Source of the DNA: Mumia sp. zg.B17
Lineage (GTDB): Bacteria; Actinomycetota; Actinomycetes; Propionibacteriales; Nocardioidaceae
DNA: 64,000 nucleotides
Direction of reading: 5' to 3'
Assembly (NCBI RefSeq): GCF_019550915.1
Contig: NZ_JAHWCI010000008.1
Location: forward strand, 248,001 to 312,000
A program made the translations under genes and the position numbers. The notes beneath the pieces were generated by a model, which saw nothing but the letters and a program-made list of their open reading frames with translations, was not told the origin of the DNA and did no database searches. Of the stretch, positions 45,000 through 54,283 are shown piece after piece. The first letter of the stretch is position 1. Each line of letters opens with the position of its first letter.

Positions 45000-45952
45000 C
45001 CGACATCCTCACCTACGGCGCGCTGTCGATCCTCGCGGTGAGCTTCGGGGTCGGCATCGTCGTCGGCCTCACCGGGATGGGCGGCGGAGCCCTGATGACG
45101 CCCGCGCTCATCTTCCTCGGGATCAACCCCACGGCGGCGGTCGCGAACGATCTCGTCGCCGCCTCCGTCAACAAGTCGGTCGGAGCCGCCGTGCACGCGC
45201 GCGAAGGCTCGCCCAACTGGAGGCTGGCCGGCTGGCTCATGCTCGGCTCGGTCCCCACGGCCGCCGCGGGCGCCTTCATCATCGAGGCGGTCGGGGGCGC
45301 GGGCGACCAGACGGCGTTCGTCAAGACGGCGATCGGCGCCGCGCTCGTCCTCACCGCGGCGACCTACACGCTGCGCTCCTTCCTCAACGTCCGGGCCGTC
45401 CGTCAGGGCCGCCCGGCGTCCACCGACGACCCCACGCTGCGGCCGGTCCCGACGGTGCTCGTCGGCGCCGTGGGCGGGCTCCTGGTCGGCGTGACCTCCG
45501 TCGGCTCCGGCTCGTTGATCATGGTCTCGCTGCTGCTGCTCTATCCGGCGCTCACCGCCGTACGCCTCGTCGGGACCGACCTGGTCCAGGCCGTGCCGCT
45601 GGTCCTCTCCGCCGCGATCACGCACGTCCTGATCACCGGGGTCGACCTCGAGGTGCTGGTGCCGCTGATCCTCGGAGGAACGCCCGGCACCTACATCGGC
45701 GCGCGCATCGCCAACCGCGTCCCCCAGGGCATCGTCCGCCGCGGCATCGTCGTCGTGCTGACCTTGACCGGCCTCACCCTGCTCGGCGTCGACCCGGTCG
45801 CGGTCGGTCTCATCGCTGCGGGGATGGTGATCCTCGGGCCGATCGCCTGGGCGCTGCTCCGTGACCGCATCGGCGTGCCCGAGGGCGTCGACCTCTTCGC
45901 CGAGAAGCGCGACGTCGACCGGGCTCGCCGTGCGGACGAGGAGACTCGATGA
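44996..45952 (+). CDS. TSUP-family permease, probable sulfate/sulfite transporter
   Basis: 318 residues with about eight membrane helices. The TSUP signature is GLTGMGGGALMTPALIFLGINPTAAVANDLVAAS, with a second inner repeat GVTSVGSGSLIMVSLLLLYP. It overlaps the APS kinase gene (ATGA) and lies in a sulfate-activation cluster, which supports transport of sulfate or sulfite (or export of sulfite) rather than another anion. Confidence 0.85.
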   Translation: MTDILTYGALSILAVSFGVGIVVGLTGMGGGALMTPALIFLGINPTAAVANDLVAASVNKSVGAAVHAREGSPNWRLAGWLMLGSVPTAAAGAFIIEAVGGAGDQTAFVKTAIGAALVLTAATYTLRSFLNVRAVRQGRPASTDDPTLRPVPTVLVGAVGGLLVGVTSVGSGSLIMVSLLLLYPALTAVRLVGTDLVQAVPLVLSAAITHVLITGVDLEVLVPLILGGTPGTYIGARIANRVPQGIVRRGIVVVLTLTGLTLLGVDPVAVGLIAAGMVILGPIAWALLRDRIGVPEGVDLFAEKRDVDRARRADEETR

Positions 45953-46620
45953 TCCCGTACCTGGCGCTGAGCGCCGTCCATCTCGCCCTGGTGGCGGTCG
46001 ACGACAGCCTGGCCACCTCGGTGACCAAGGCCCTGCTGATGCCGGCGCTCGCCCTCTGGGTCTACCGTGCCGGCGGTCCGCGGCTGCTCCTCGCGGCGCT
46101 CGCGTTCTCCTGGGTCGGAGATGTGGCGCTCGAGGTCGACGGGCTGTTCGTCCTCGGGATGGTGGGCTTCGGCGCCGCTCACGTCTGCTACGTGACCTGG
46201 TTCGTCCGCCAGGGCGCCCTGCGCGGCCTGCGACGGCGCTGGTGGGTCCCCATCGCGGGTCTCGTCGCGTGGTCGGCGGCGATCGGTGTTCTGTGGGGGC
46301 CGCTCGGCGAGGAGGAGCCGGCGCTGCGGATCCCGATCGTGGTCTACTCGCTGCTTCTCACCGCCACCGCCGTCACGGCCTTCGGCATCAGCCTCGCGGC
46401 CGGGCTGGGCGGTGCGCTGTTCCTTCTCTCGGACACCCTGATCGCCATGGGCCTCGCCGACGTCGCGCGGCCCGAGCCCGCCGGCGTCTGGATCATGCTG
46501 ACCTACCTCGCGGGCCAGCTCTTGCTCGCCGTCGGTATCGTCCGTCACGACCGCCCGAAGGGCGTCCGCGGCCAGGATGCGGCGCCGTTCTCGGTGAGGG
46601 AGGAGCGGTCGGTAGGATGA
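45949..46620 (+). CDS. Lysoplasmalogenase (YhhN/TMEM86 family)
   Basis: 223 residues with about eight hydrophobic helices. YhhN-type motifs are TKALLMPALALWV, ALAFSWVGDVALEVD, FLIGMxxFxxxH-like LFVLGMVGFGAAHVCYV and LFLLSDTLIAM, with the conserved Asp and His residues. Known members hydrolyse the vinyl-ether bond of lysoplasmalogen. It overlaps the TSUP gene (ATGA) and its stop overlaps a tiny ORF that reaches cysD, so it is an odd passenger in the sulfur operon. Confidence 0.82.
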   Translation: MIPYLALSAVHLALVAVDDSLATSVTKALLMPALALWVYRAGGPRLLLAALAFSWVGDVALEVDGLFVLGMVGFGAAHVCYVTWFVRQGALRGLRRRWWVPIAGLVAWSAAIGVLWGPLGEEEPALRIPIVVYSLLLTATAVTAFGISLAAGLGGALFLLSDTLIAMGLADVARPEPAGVWIMLTYLAGQLLLAVGIVRHDRPKGVRGQDAAPFSVREERSVG

Positions 46621-46673
46621 TTTCTTCGCTCCGCGATCGAAACCCCCAGGAACGACGGGAGAACCCCTGGTGA
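46617..46673 (+). CDS. 18-residue coupling ORF before cysD
   Basis: MISSLRDRNPQERRENPW, starting with an ATG that overlaps the lysoplasmalogenase stop (ATGA) and ending at a TGA that overlaps the cysD GTG start (GTGA). The double overlap would let ribosomes pass from one gene to the next. No cysteine is present. It may be a translational relay and not a functional peptide. Confidence 0.45.
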   Translation: MISSLRDRNPQERRENPW

Positions 46674-47581
46674 CCCCCATGCATGACTACCGGCTGAGCC
46701 AGCTCGACCAGCTGGAGGCCGAGTCGATCCACATCTTCCGCGAGGTCGCGGCGGAGTTCGAGAAGCCCGTGCTGCTGTTCTCCGGCGGCAAGGACTCCAT
46801 CGTGATGCTCCGTCTCGCCGAGAAGGCCTTCTACCCCGCCCGGATCCCGTTCCCCGTGATGCAGGTCGACACCGGGTTCGACTTCCCCGAGGTCCTGGAG
46901 ACCCGTGACCACTGGGTCGAGCGGTTGTCCCTGCGGATGATCGTCGCCTCGGTCGATCAGGCCATCGCCGACGGCGTCGTCGTGGAGGACGGCAAGACCA
47001 GCCGCAACCGCCTCCAGATCGGCACGCTGCTCCACGCCATCGAGGAGAACGGCTTCACGGCCGCGTTCGGCGGTGGCCGCCGCGACGAGGAGAAGGCCCG
47101 CGCCAAGGAGCGCGTCTACTCCCACCGCGACGAGTTCGGCCAGTGGGACCCCAAGAACCAGCGTCCCGAGCTCTGGAGCCTCTACAACGGGCGCATCTCC
47201 GAGGGCGAGCACATGCGGATCTTCCCGCTGTCCAACTGGACCGAGCTCGACGTCTGGCACTACATCCACCGCGAGAAGATCGAGATCCCGTCGATCTACT
47301 TCTCGCACAAGCGCGAGGTCGTCGAGCGCGACGGCATGCTGCTGTCGGCCGGCGACCACCTCACGCTCAAGGGCAGCGAGGCCGCCGAGGAGCGCCTCGT
47401 ACGCTTCCGCACGGTCGGCGACATGACGCTCACGGGCTGCGTGGAGTCGGCGGCCGCGACCACCGCCGAGATCATCGACGAGATCGCCATCGCCCGTGTG
47501 ACCGAGCGCGGCGCGACGCGCGGCGACGACCGCTTCAGCGAGGCAGCCATGGAAGACCGCAAGAAGGAGGGCTACTTCTGA
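46670..47581 (+). CDS. cysD: Sulfate adenylyltransferase subunit 2
   Basis: 303 residues, PP-loop ATP pyrophosphatase: LLFSGGKDSIVMLRLA, PVMQVDTGFDFPE, FGGGRRDEEKARAKER and SHKREVVERDGMLL. With the CysN GTPase it converts sulfate and ATP to APS. Likely GTG start at 46670 with GGGAGAA seven nt upstream and coupled to the 18-residue ORF; ATG at 46679 is the alternative. Its stop overlaps cysN (TGATG). Confidence 0.95.
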   Translation: MTPMHDYRLSQLDQLEAESIHIFREVAAEFEKPVLLFSGGKDSIVMLRLAEKAFYPARIPFPVMQVDTGFDFPEVLETRDHWVERLSLRMIVASVDQAIADGVVVEDGKTSRNRLQIGTLLHAIEENGFTAAFGGGRRDEEKARAKERVYSHRDEFGQWDPKNQRPELWSLYNGRISEGEHMRIFPLSNWTELDVWHYIHREKIEIPSIYFSHKREVVERDGMLLSAGDHLTLKGSEAAEERLVRFRTVGDMTLTGCVESAAATTAEIIDEIAIARVTERGATRGDDRFSEAAMEDRKKEGYF

Positions 47582-48870
47582 TGGCCGCCACCGTCACCGA
47601 GACCCCCGAGACTTCCCTCCCCCGCATGGACCTCCTGCGTTTCGCCACCGCAGGCTCCGTCGACGACGGCAAGTCGACGCTGATCGGGCGCCTCCTTCTC
47701 GACTCCAAGGCGATCTTCGAGGACCAGCTCGAGGCGGTCGAGCGCACCTCGCAGGACAAGGGCTACGACTACACCGACCTCGCGCTGCTCACCGACGGCC
47801 TGCGCTCCGAGCGCGAGCAGGGCATCACGATCGACGTGGCCTACCGCTACTTCGCGACCCCGCGGCGCAAGTTCATCATCGCCGACACCCCGGGCCACGT
47901 TCAGTACACCCGCAACATGGTCACCGGCGCCTCGACCGCCGACCTCGGCCTGGTGCTCGTCGACGCCCGCACCGGCCTGACCGAGCAGAGCCGTCGTCAC
48001 GCGGTCATCCTCTCGCTGCTTCGCGTCCCCCACCTGGTCCTCGCGGTCAACAAGATGGACCTCGTCGACTACGACCAGACCGTGTACGAGAAGATCCGCG
48101 ACGAGTTCGACACGTTCGCGGCCAAGCTCGCGATCCCCGACCTGACGGTGATCCCGATCTCGGCGCTCCAGGGCGACAACGTCGTCAAGCGCAGCGACAA
48201 GATGCCCTGGTACCAGGGGACGTCGCTTCTCCACCACCTCGAGAACGTGCACGTGTCCTCCGACCGTGACCTCGTCGACACCCGGTTCCCCGTGCAGTAC
48301 GTCGTGCGTCCCAAGTCCGACGAGTTCCACGACTACCGGGGCTACGCCGGCCAGGTCGCCGGCGGTGTGCTCAAGCCGGGCGACCAGGTCCAGGTGCTCC
48401 CGAGCGGGTTCACGACGACCATCGAGGCGATCGACCTCTTCGACCAGCCGGTCGCCGAGGCTTTCCCCCCGATGTCGGTGACGGTCCGTCTCTCCGACGA
48501 CCTCGACGTGTCGCGAGGCGACATGATCTGCCGCCCGCAGAACGCTCCGACGCCCACGCAGGACATCGACGCGATGATCTGCTGGATGACCAACACCCCG
48601 CTGCGCCCGCGTCAGAAGCTCGCGATCAAGCACACGACCCGCAGCGCACGCGCCATGGTCAAGGAGGTCCAGTACCGCCTCGACATCAACACGCTGCACC
48701 GTGACCTGGAGACCGGAGAGCTCGGTCTCAACGAGATCGGCCGCGTCAAGCTGCGCACCACGGCACCGCTGTTCGCCGACCCGTACGAGAAGAACCGCAC
48801 GACCGGTTCGTTCATCCTGATCGACGAGGCCACCGGCATCACCGTCGGTGCGGGGATGATCAACGGCTGA
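47581..48870 (+). CDS. cysN: Sulfate adenylyltransferase subunit 1 (GTPase)
   Basis: 429 residues, elongation-factor-like GTPase. G1 AGSVDDGKSTLIGRLL, EREQGITIDVAYRYF, G3 ADTPGHVQYTRNMVTGAS and G4 AVNKMDLVDY. There is no fused C-terminal APS kinase domain; that activity is supplied by the separate kinase gene upstream. Start overlaps the cysD stop. The operon ends in a strong terminator. Confidence 0.96.
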   Translation: MAATVTETPETSLPRMDLLRFATAGSVDDGKSTLIGRLLLDSKAIFEDQLEAVERTSQDKGYDYTDLALLTDGLRSEREQGITIDVAYRYFATPRRKFIIADTPGHVQYTRNMVTGASTADLGLVLVDARTGLTEQSRRHAVILSLLRVPHLVLAVNKMDLVDYDQTVYEKIRDEFDTFAAKLAIPDLTVIPISALQGDNVVKRSDKMPWYQGTSLLHHLENVHVSSDRDLVDTRFPVQYVVRPKSDEFHDYRGYAGQVAGGVLKPGDQVQVLPSGFTTTIEAIDLFDQPVAEAFPPMSVTVRLSDDLDVSRGDMICRPQNAPTPTQDIDAMICWMTNTPLRPRQKLAIKHTTRSARAMVKEVQYRLDINTLHRDLETGELGLNEIGRVKLRTTAPLFADPYEKNRTTGSFILIDEATGITVGAGMING

Positions 48871-48890
48871 CGGCGCGACCGCCGTACGGA

Positions 48891-48928
48891 CGAAGGCCCG
48901 GCCAGGAGAGATCCTGGCCGGGCCTTCG
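48891..48928. terminator. Terminator between cysN and manA
   Basis: 17-bp perfect stem CGAAGGCCCGGCCAGGA/TCCTGGCCGGGCCTTCG with a GAGA tetraloop. Serves the convergent cysN and manA genes. Confidence 0.9.
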
Positions 48929-48956
48929 TCGTGTCGCGGGGTGTCGTCCGATCAAC

Positions 48957-50102
48957 TCACGGGGCGTACGCCTGCACGACGGTGCCCGTCCCCCGGACGC
49001 GCACGGCACCGGCGTCGTGCGGCACGAACGCCGACCGAGCGGGCGTCAGCGTCAGGGATCCGCTGGTGTCCTCGATGGTCACCGAGCCGTCGACGCAGAG
49101 CACGATGCGCGGACCCGTCCCCGGGAGCAGCACCTCTGCCGTGCCCTCGACCGTCGCCGCGGCGAGCACGAACTCGTCGACCTCGGGGGCGAAGACGCGA
49201 ACGCCCGCCTCCTCCTTGGGGGTGAGGACGTGGGCCTCGGCCATGCCCATCCGCACGCAGTCGACGAGCGCCTGCGGCTCGATGTGCTTGGTCGTCAGCC
49301 CGGCACGGAGGACGTTGTCGGAGCTGGCCATCACCTCGACGCACGTCCCGCTGAGATAGGCGTGCAGCACGCCGACCTCGACGAACGCTGCCTCCCCCGG
49401 CTTGAGCTTGATCCGGTTGAGAAGGGCGGCGACGACCAGCCCCGGGTCACCGTCGTGGTGCTCGGAGAGCTCGCTGACGGTCTCGTAGACGCGCCGACGG
49501 TCGAGCCCGGCCGCGTACTTCTCGCGACACTCCACGACGAAGACGCTGAGCTCCTCGGCCGTGGGCCCCATCCACGGGGACAGCAGCCTGCCCACCATGC
49601 GGACGAGGCCGGGGAAGCCGGGGTCCGCCCGCAGCTCGTCGTGGAGGCGTCGTGCAAGCGGTGACTCCAACCCTTCGAGCACGTGCCACACCTCGGCGGT
49701 CGGGCGGAACGCGATCAGACCCTCGAACGGGGTCAGCGCATAGACCATCTCGGGCTTGTGGTGCGGGTCCTTGAAGACGCGGTGCGGAGCATCCAGCGCG
49801 ACACCGCGCTCGTTCTCGCGGGCGAAACCTCGCTCGGCCATGACGGCCTCGGGATGGACCTGCAACGAGAGGGGCTTGTCGATCGCCAGGATCTTGAGGA
49901 GGTAGGGCAATGGATGCCCGGCGACCTCGCTCAGCGGCACGGTGGAGCCGCCCTCGAGCTCGACCGTCGACTGGCCGAGCGGGTGGGTGCCCATCCAGAG
50001 CTCCGCCCACGGACGCCCGTCGGCCGCCTCGCCCAGCATCGTCGGGAGGACGGTGGGCGATCCCCAGTCGTAGTGCTGGACGACGGTGCCGAGAGCGTGC
50101 AT
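48957..50102 (-). CDS. manA: Mannose-6-phosphate isomerase, class I
   Basis: 381 residues. Zinc ligands lie in SLQVHPEAVMAER (Gln/His) and in HKPEMVYALTPFEG (Glu), with a later His in EVGVLHAYLSG. It interconverts fructose-6-P and mannose-6-P for GDP-mannose and glycan synthesis. It starts three nt after the helicase stop, AAGGGG being its ribosome binding site, so the two are coupled. Confidence 0.94.
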   Translation of the reverse strand: MHALGTVVQHYDWGSPTVLPTMLGEAADGRPWAELWMGTHPLGQSTVELEGGSTVPLSEVAGHPLPYLLKILAIDKPLSLQVHPEAVMAERGFARENERGVALDAPHRVFKDPHHKPEMVYALTPFEGLIAFRPTAEVWHVLEGLESPLARRLHDELRADPGFPGLVRMVGRLLSPWMGPTAEELSVFVVECREKYAAGLDRRRVYETVSELSEHHDGDPGLVVAALLNRIKLKPGEAAFVEVGVLHAYLSGTCVEVMASSDNVLRAGLTTKHIEPQALVDCVRMGMAEAHVLTPKEEAGVRVFAPEVDEFVLAAATVEGTAEVLLPGTGPRIVLCVDGSVTIEDTSGSLTLTPARSAFVPHDAGAVRVRGTGTVVQAYAP

Positions 50103-50105
50103 CGC

Positions 50106-51881
50106 CTACCCCTTGCGTCGTGGCGTCCTGGCCGAGCGTACTGGTCCCTTGCCCGCGCTGTCCCAGGATCGACCACCACCGCTGCGACGGCCCCCGCCGC
50201 TGCCACCGGCGTGGCCGCGTGCGCCTCGGTCGCGCTCGAGGTTGATCAGCTCTCCGCCGATGCGCGTCCGGCTCAGTGCGCTCTCCGCGCCGCTGGGCAG
50301 CGGGTCGGGCAGCTCCACCAGCGAGTGGTCGAAGCGGATCGAGATGTTGCCGAAGTCGGACCGGCCGAGTCCGCCCTCGTTGGCCAGCGCACCCATGATC
50401 GACTTCGGGGTGGCGCGCTGACGCTTGCCGACGGCGAGCCGGTAGACGGCCATGCCGTCCGGCGTCGGCCGCTGGGGTCGCTCCGGGCGCTCGCTGCGGT
50501 CGGCTCGGTCACGTCCTCGGTCGCGCTCGCTCAGGACGATGTCGTCCTTGGCGTCGAGCAGGAACGACCGTCCCTCGTGGGCGCGGACGGCGAGTGCCGC
50601 CGCGACGTCGAGCGGGTCCACTCCGGTGGACGCGGCGTACTTGCCCACGAGCCCGCGGAAGAGGTGCACGTCCTTGGTCGCGAGGGCGTCGGTGATCGCC
50701 TCCTCGAACTGCTCGACTCTGCGGGCGTTGACCTGCTCGGCGGTCGGGATGTCCATCGGCGTCACCGGCTGACCGGTGGTGCGCTCGATGACACCCAGGA
50801 GGCGACGCTCGCGCGGGGTGACGAAGAGGACGGCGTCACCGCTGCGGCCAGCACGACCCGTACGACCGATCCGGTGCACGTACGCCTCGGGGTCGTGCGG
50901 GATGTCGTAGTTGATGACGTGGCTCACGCGGTCGACGTCGAGGCCGCGGGCCGCGACGTCGGTCGCCACGAGGATGTCGAGCGAGCCGTTCTTGAGCGCG
51001 TTGACGGCACGTTCACGCTGCGCCTGCACCAGGTCGCCGTTGATGGCCTGCGCCGTGTGGCCGTACGCCCGCAGCTGCTCGGCGAGCTCCTCGGTCACCT
51101 GCTTGGTCCGGACGAAGACGATGACGCCCTCGTGCGGCTCGACCTCGAGGAAGCGGGCGAGAGCGTCCAGCTTGCGGAAGTGCGGGACCAGCAGCCAGCG
51201 CTGGCGCACGTTCTTGGCGGTGACCGTCTTGGCCTTGACCCTCACCTCGATGGGATCCTTGAGGTACTGGTTGGCCAGTCGGCGGATCGTCGACGGCATC
51301 GTGGCCGAGAACAGCGCCACCTGCTTCGTCGTGGGTGTGTCGCGCAGGATCCGCTCGACGTCCTCGGCGAAGCCCATCTTGAGCATCTCGTCGGCCTCGT
51401 CGAGGACGAGGTAGGAGATGGTCGTCAGGTCGAGGCGGCCGCGCTCGAGGTGGTCGATCACGCGACCGGGCGTGCCGACGACGACGTGCGCGCCCTTGCG
51501 GAGCGCGGCGAGCTGCTCGGTGTAGCCCGCCCCACCGTAGACGGGGACGACGTTGAGGCCGGGCAGGTGCTTGGCGTACGACGCGAACGCCTCGGAGACC
51601 TGGAGCGCCAGCTCACGGGTCGGGGCCAGCACGAGTGCCTGCGTGTCGCGTCGGGACACGTCGATGCCGGACAGGATCGGCAGCGCGAAGGCAGCGGTCT
51701 TGCCGGTGCCGGTCTGCGCCATGCCGATGATGTCGCGGCCGGCGAGCAGCGGGGGGATCGCCTCGGCCTGGATGGGGGACGGCGATTCGTAGCCGACGTC
51801 AGCAAGGGCGCGGACCAGCCGCTCGTCGTCGAGAAGGTCAGCAAAAGAAGGGTGCGCATCGAGTGGCGCGGATTCAGTCAT
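50106..51881 (-). CDS. deaD: DEAD-box RNA helicase (DeaD/CsdA type)
   Basis: 591 residues. Q motif (PSPIQAEAIPPLLAG), Walker A AQTGTGKTAAF, PTRELA, DEAD in LVLDEADEML, SAT in FSATMPS, and HRIGRTGRAGR. Residues 480-540 form a DbpA/CsdA RNA-binding domain (AVYRLAVGKRQRATPKSIMGAL, then GNISIRFDHSLVELP). The C-terminus is Arg/Gly-rich (GHAGGSGGGRRSGGGRSWD), as in cold-shock helicases. The ATG at 51881 is nine nt from TAGACT (51891-51896). Probably unwinds structured RNA in ribosome assembly or mRNA decay. Confidence 0.94.
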   Translation of the reverse strand: MTESAPLDAHPSFADLLDDERLVRALADVGYESPSPIQAEAIPPLLAGRDIIGMAQTGTGKTAAFALPILSGIDVSRRDTQALVLAPTRELALQVSEAFASYAKHLPGLNVVPVYGGAGYTEQLAALRKGAHVVVGTPGRVIDHLERGRLDLTTISYLVLDEADEMLKMGFAEDVERILRDTPTTKQVALFSATMPSTIRRLANQYLKDPIEVRVKAKTVTAKNVRQRWLLVPHFRKLDALARFLEVEPHEGVIVFVRTKQVTEELAEQLRAYGHTAQAINGDLVQAQRERAVNALKNGSLDILVATDVAARGLDVDRVSHVINYDIPHDPEAYVHRIGRTGRAGRSGDAVLFVTPRERRLLGVIERTTGQPVTPMDIPTAEQVNARRVEQFEEAITDALATKDVHLFRGLVGKYAASTGVDPLDVAAALAVRAHEGRSFLLDAKDDIVLSERDRGRDRADRSERPERPQRPTPDGMAVYRLAVGKRQRATPKSIMGALANEGGLGRSDFGNISIRFDHSLVELPDPLPSGAESALSRTRIGGELINLERDRGARGHAGGSGGGRRSGGGRSWDSAGKGPVRSARTPRRKG

Positions 51882-51890
51882 AGCCAATCA

Positions 51891-51896
51891 AGTCTA
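51891..51896 (-). promoter_or_regulatory. -10 TAGACT of the helicase-manA operon
   Basis: Nine nt before the ATG at 51881, leaving a 5' UTR of only a few nt. Confidence 0.45.
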
Positions 51897-51963
51897 TGGG
51901 CCGGGCACGCCGGACCACGAATCGGGCGGGTGTGATATTGGACGTGCGTCGGGGCGCGGCTGA

Positions 51964-53277
51964 CTACGGCCGGCCGAGACCCCGGTAGGTCCAGCCGGCC
52001 TCGCGCCACTGGATCGGGTCGAGCACGTTGCGTCCGTCCACCACGACGGCGCCGCGGACCTGCTTGGCCAGGGCTGCCGGGTCGAGCGCGACGTACTCGC
52101 GCCACTCGGTGAGCAGGAGGACGAGGTCGGCGCCGTCCACGGCCTCGTCGACCGACGGCACATAGGTCAGCTCGGGGTGCAGGCGGCGCGCGTTGTCGAT
52201 CGCGTGGGGGTCGGTGACACGCACCTCGGCGCCGTGGACGTGCAGGCGCGCTGCCACGTCCAGCGCGGGCGAGTCGCGGACGTCGTCGCTGTTGGGCTTG
52301 AAGGCGGCACCGAGCACGGCGATCGTACGGCCGGTGACGGCGCCGTCGAGGACCTGGCGCGCGATCTCGACCACCCTGTCGCGGCGACGCAGGTTGATCG
52401 TGTCGACCTCGCGGAGGAAGGTCAGCGCCTCGTCGGCACCGAGCTCGCCAGCGCGAGCCATGAACGCACGGATGTCCTTCGGCAGGCAGCCGCCGCCGAA
52501 CCCGATCCCGGCGTTGAGGAACTTGCGTCCGATGCGGTCGTCGTGGCCGATCGCGTCGGCCAGTGCGGTCACGTCGGCTCCGGCGACCTCGCACAGCTCG
52601 GCCATCGCGTTGATGAAGGAGATCTTGGTGGCCAGGAACGAGTTGGCGGCCACCTTCACCAGCTCGGCGGTCGGGTAGTCGGTGACGACCAGCGGCGCAC
52701 CCTCGGCGAGCGGCGCGGCGTACACCTCGTCGAGGACGGCCCGCGCCCGCGCGCCGGCGGCGCCCTCCGGCAACCCGTAGACGATCCGGTCGGGGTGCAG
52801 CGTGTCCTCGACGGCGAAGCCCTCACGCAGGAACTCCGGGTTCCAGACGAGCGTGGCCTCGGGCTGCACCTGCGCGATCCGGGCGGCGATCCGGGCCGCC
52901 GTGCCCACCGGCACCGTGGACTTGCCGACGACCACGTCACCCGGTGCAAGGTGTGGCAGCAGGCCCTCGATCGCACTGTCGACCTGGCTGAGGTCGGCCG
53001 CGTTCTCGCCCGCGCTCTGGGGCGTGCCGACGCACACGAAATGGACCGTGCTCCCGGCGACGGCCGCAGGGTCGGTCGTGTAGCGGAGCCGGCCGGTGTC
53101 GCGCTGCTCGCTCAGGAGATCCTGGAGTCCGGGCTCGAAGAACGGCGCACGCCCGGCCGATAGGTCGTCGACGATACGGGTGGCGATGTCGACTCCGGTG
53201 ACGTCATGACCCATCCGCGCCAGGCACGACGAGGTGACGGCGCCCAGGTAGGAGCAGCCGATGACCGAGATACGCAT
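51964..53277 (-). CDS. ugd: UDP-glucose 6-dehydrogenase
   Basis: 437 residues, UDPG/MGDP dehydrogenase family. N-terminal NAD fold ISVIGCSYLGAVTSSCLARMGHDVTGVD, substrate motif EFLREGFAVEDTLHPDRIVYG, catalytic Cys in FGGGCLPKDIRAF and C-terminal domain IAVLGAAFKPNSDDVRDSPALDVA. It oxidises UDP-glucose to UDP-glucuronate for polysaccharide synthesis. TAGGGT is exactly six nt before the ATG. Confidence 0.94.
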   Translation of the reverse strand: MRISVIGCSYLGAVTSSCLARMGHDVTGVDIATRIVDDLSAGRAPFFEPGLQDLLSEQRDTGRLRYTTDPAAVAGSTVHFVCVGTPQSAGENAADLSQVDSAIEGLLPHLAPGDVVVGKSTVPVGTAARIAARIAQVQPEATLVWNPEFLREGFAVEDTLHPDRIVYGLPEGAAGARARAVLDEVYAAPLAEGAPLVVTDYPTAELVKVAANSFLATKISFINAMAELCEVAGADVTALADAIGHDDRIGRKFLNAGIGFGGGCLPKDIRAFMARAGELGADEALTFLREVDTINLRRRDRVVEIARQVLDGAVTGRTIAVLGAAFKPNSDDVRDSPALDVAARLHVHGAEVRVTDPHAIDNARRLHPELTYVPSVDEAVDGADLVLLLTEWREYVALDPAALAKQVRGAVVVDGRNVLDPIQWREAGWTYRGLGRP

Positions 53278-53283
53278 GCGGGG

Positions 53284-53289
53284 ACCCTA
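53284..53289 (-). promoter_or_regulatory. -10 TAGGGT of ugd
   Basis: Six nt before the ATG at 53277. Confidence 0.55.
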
Positions 53290-53299
53290 GCAAGCGGTC

Positions 53300-54283
53300 T
53301 CAGAGCGCCGGACGCACGTGCAGGCCGATCTCGGGGTCGACCAGCGCCTCCTGCGCGGCGGGGACACCGTCGACGAGGAGCGTCTCCTCGACGGGCACGT
53401 TGCGCTTCACGACGGCGAGGGCGATCGGCCCGAGCTCGTGGTGACGCGCCGTCGACCCGACGAATCCGACCCGTCGCCCGTCCAGCTGGACCTCGGCGCC
53501 ATGGGAGGGCAGGTGCTCGGCCGAGCCGTCGAGGTGCAGCAGGACCGCACGGCGGGGCGGGCGACCGAGGTTGTGGATCCGGGCGACCGTCTCCTGTCCG
53601 CGGTAGCAGCCCTTGTCGAGGTGCACCGCCTGCATGAGATCCGACGTGCCGGTGGCGGCGTCGTACTGCCACCCGTACTCGTTGGGGATCGACTTGTCGT
53701 CGGTGTCGAGCCCGGGGCGCGGCACACCGGCGGCGATCCGCAACGCCTCCCAGGCCCAGGTGCCGGCAGGTGTCCCGTACGTGTCAGGCGCCGACGCCAG
53801 CTCGGCCCGCGGGATCACGGCGTACCGGAGGCCGGACAGCCCGAGGACCGCGTGGGTGCCGGTGGCGAGCGTGACATCGACCCGCATCATGAACCGCATC
53901 GAGTCGAGGTACGCCGCCAGCGCAGTGCCGCGACCGGGCTCGGTGTGCGCCACGAAGGTCTCACCGTCGTCCACGCCGTGGAAGGCGTGCTCCACCCGGC
54001 CCTGGGGCGACAGGACGAGCGCCTGGGTGGGAGTGCCAGGCGACAGCCGGTCGAAGGCCTGGGTGGTCAGCGAGTGCAGCCAGCCGAGCCGGTCGGCGCC
54101 GGTGATCGTGAGGACGTCGCGGTGGGACAGGTCGACGAACGCCTGTCCGGACTCGAGGGCTCGCTGCTCGGGGCTGATCGCTCCGTAGTGGGCTGCGACG
54201 CCTCGGTCGACGCCGTCGCCCTCGACCGCGCCAGGCAGATCGAGGAGGGGACTGCGATAGGTCGGTGCGTCGACGTCAGACAC
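53300..54283 (-). CDS. Folate-binding YgfZ-family iron-sulfur cluster protein
   Basis: 327 residues with a GcvT-like fold. The YgfZ signature K-G-C-Y-x-G-Q-E is present as LDKGCYRGQETVARIHN with the conserved Cys. N-terminal GADRLGWLHSLTTQAFDRL is also typical. In E. coli YgfZ helps Fe-S enzymes with folate as cofactor. GTG start overlapping the nitrobindin-like gene by eight nt. Confidence 0.9.
   Translation of the reverse strand: MSDVDAPTYRSPLLDLPGAVEGDGVDRGVAAHYGAISPEQRALESGQAFVDLSHRDVLTITGADRLGWLHSLTTQAFDRLSPGTPTQALVLSPQGRVEHAFHGVDDGETFVAHTEPGRGTALAAYLDSMRFMMRVDVTLATGTHAVLGLSGLRYAVIPRAELASAPDTYGTPAGTWAWEALRIAAGVPRPGLDTDDKSIPNEYGWQYDAATGTSDLMQAVHLDKGCYRGQETVARIHNLGRPPRRAVLLHLDGSAEHLPSHGAEVQLDGRRVGFVGSTARHHELGPIALAVVKRNVPVEETLLVDGVPAAQEALVDPEIGLHVRPAL

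Noticed and set aside
46621-46669. Riboswitch (SAM-type) upstream of cysD
   Set aside because: Only about 50 nt, with no conserved aptamer core. The stretch is better explained by the 18-codon ORF.
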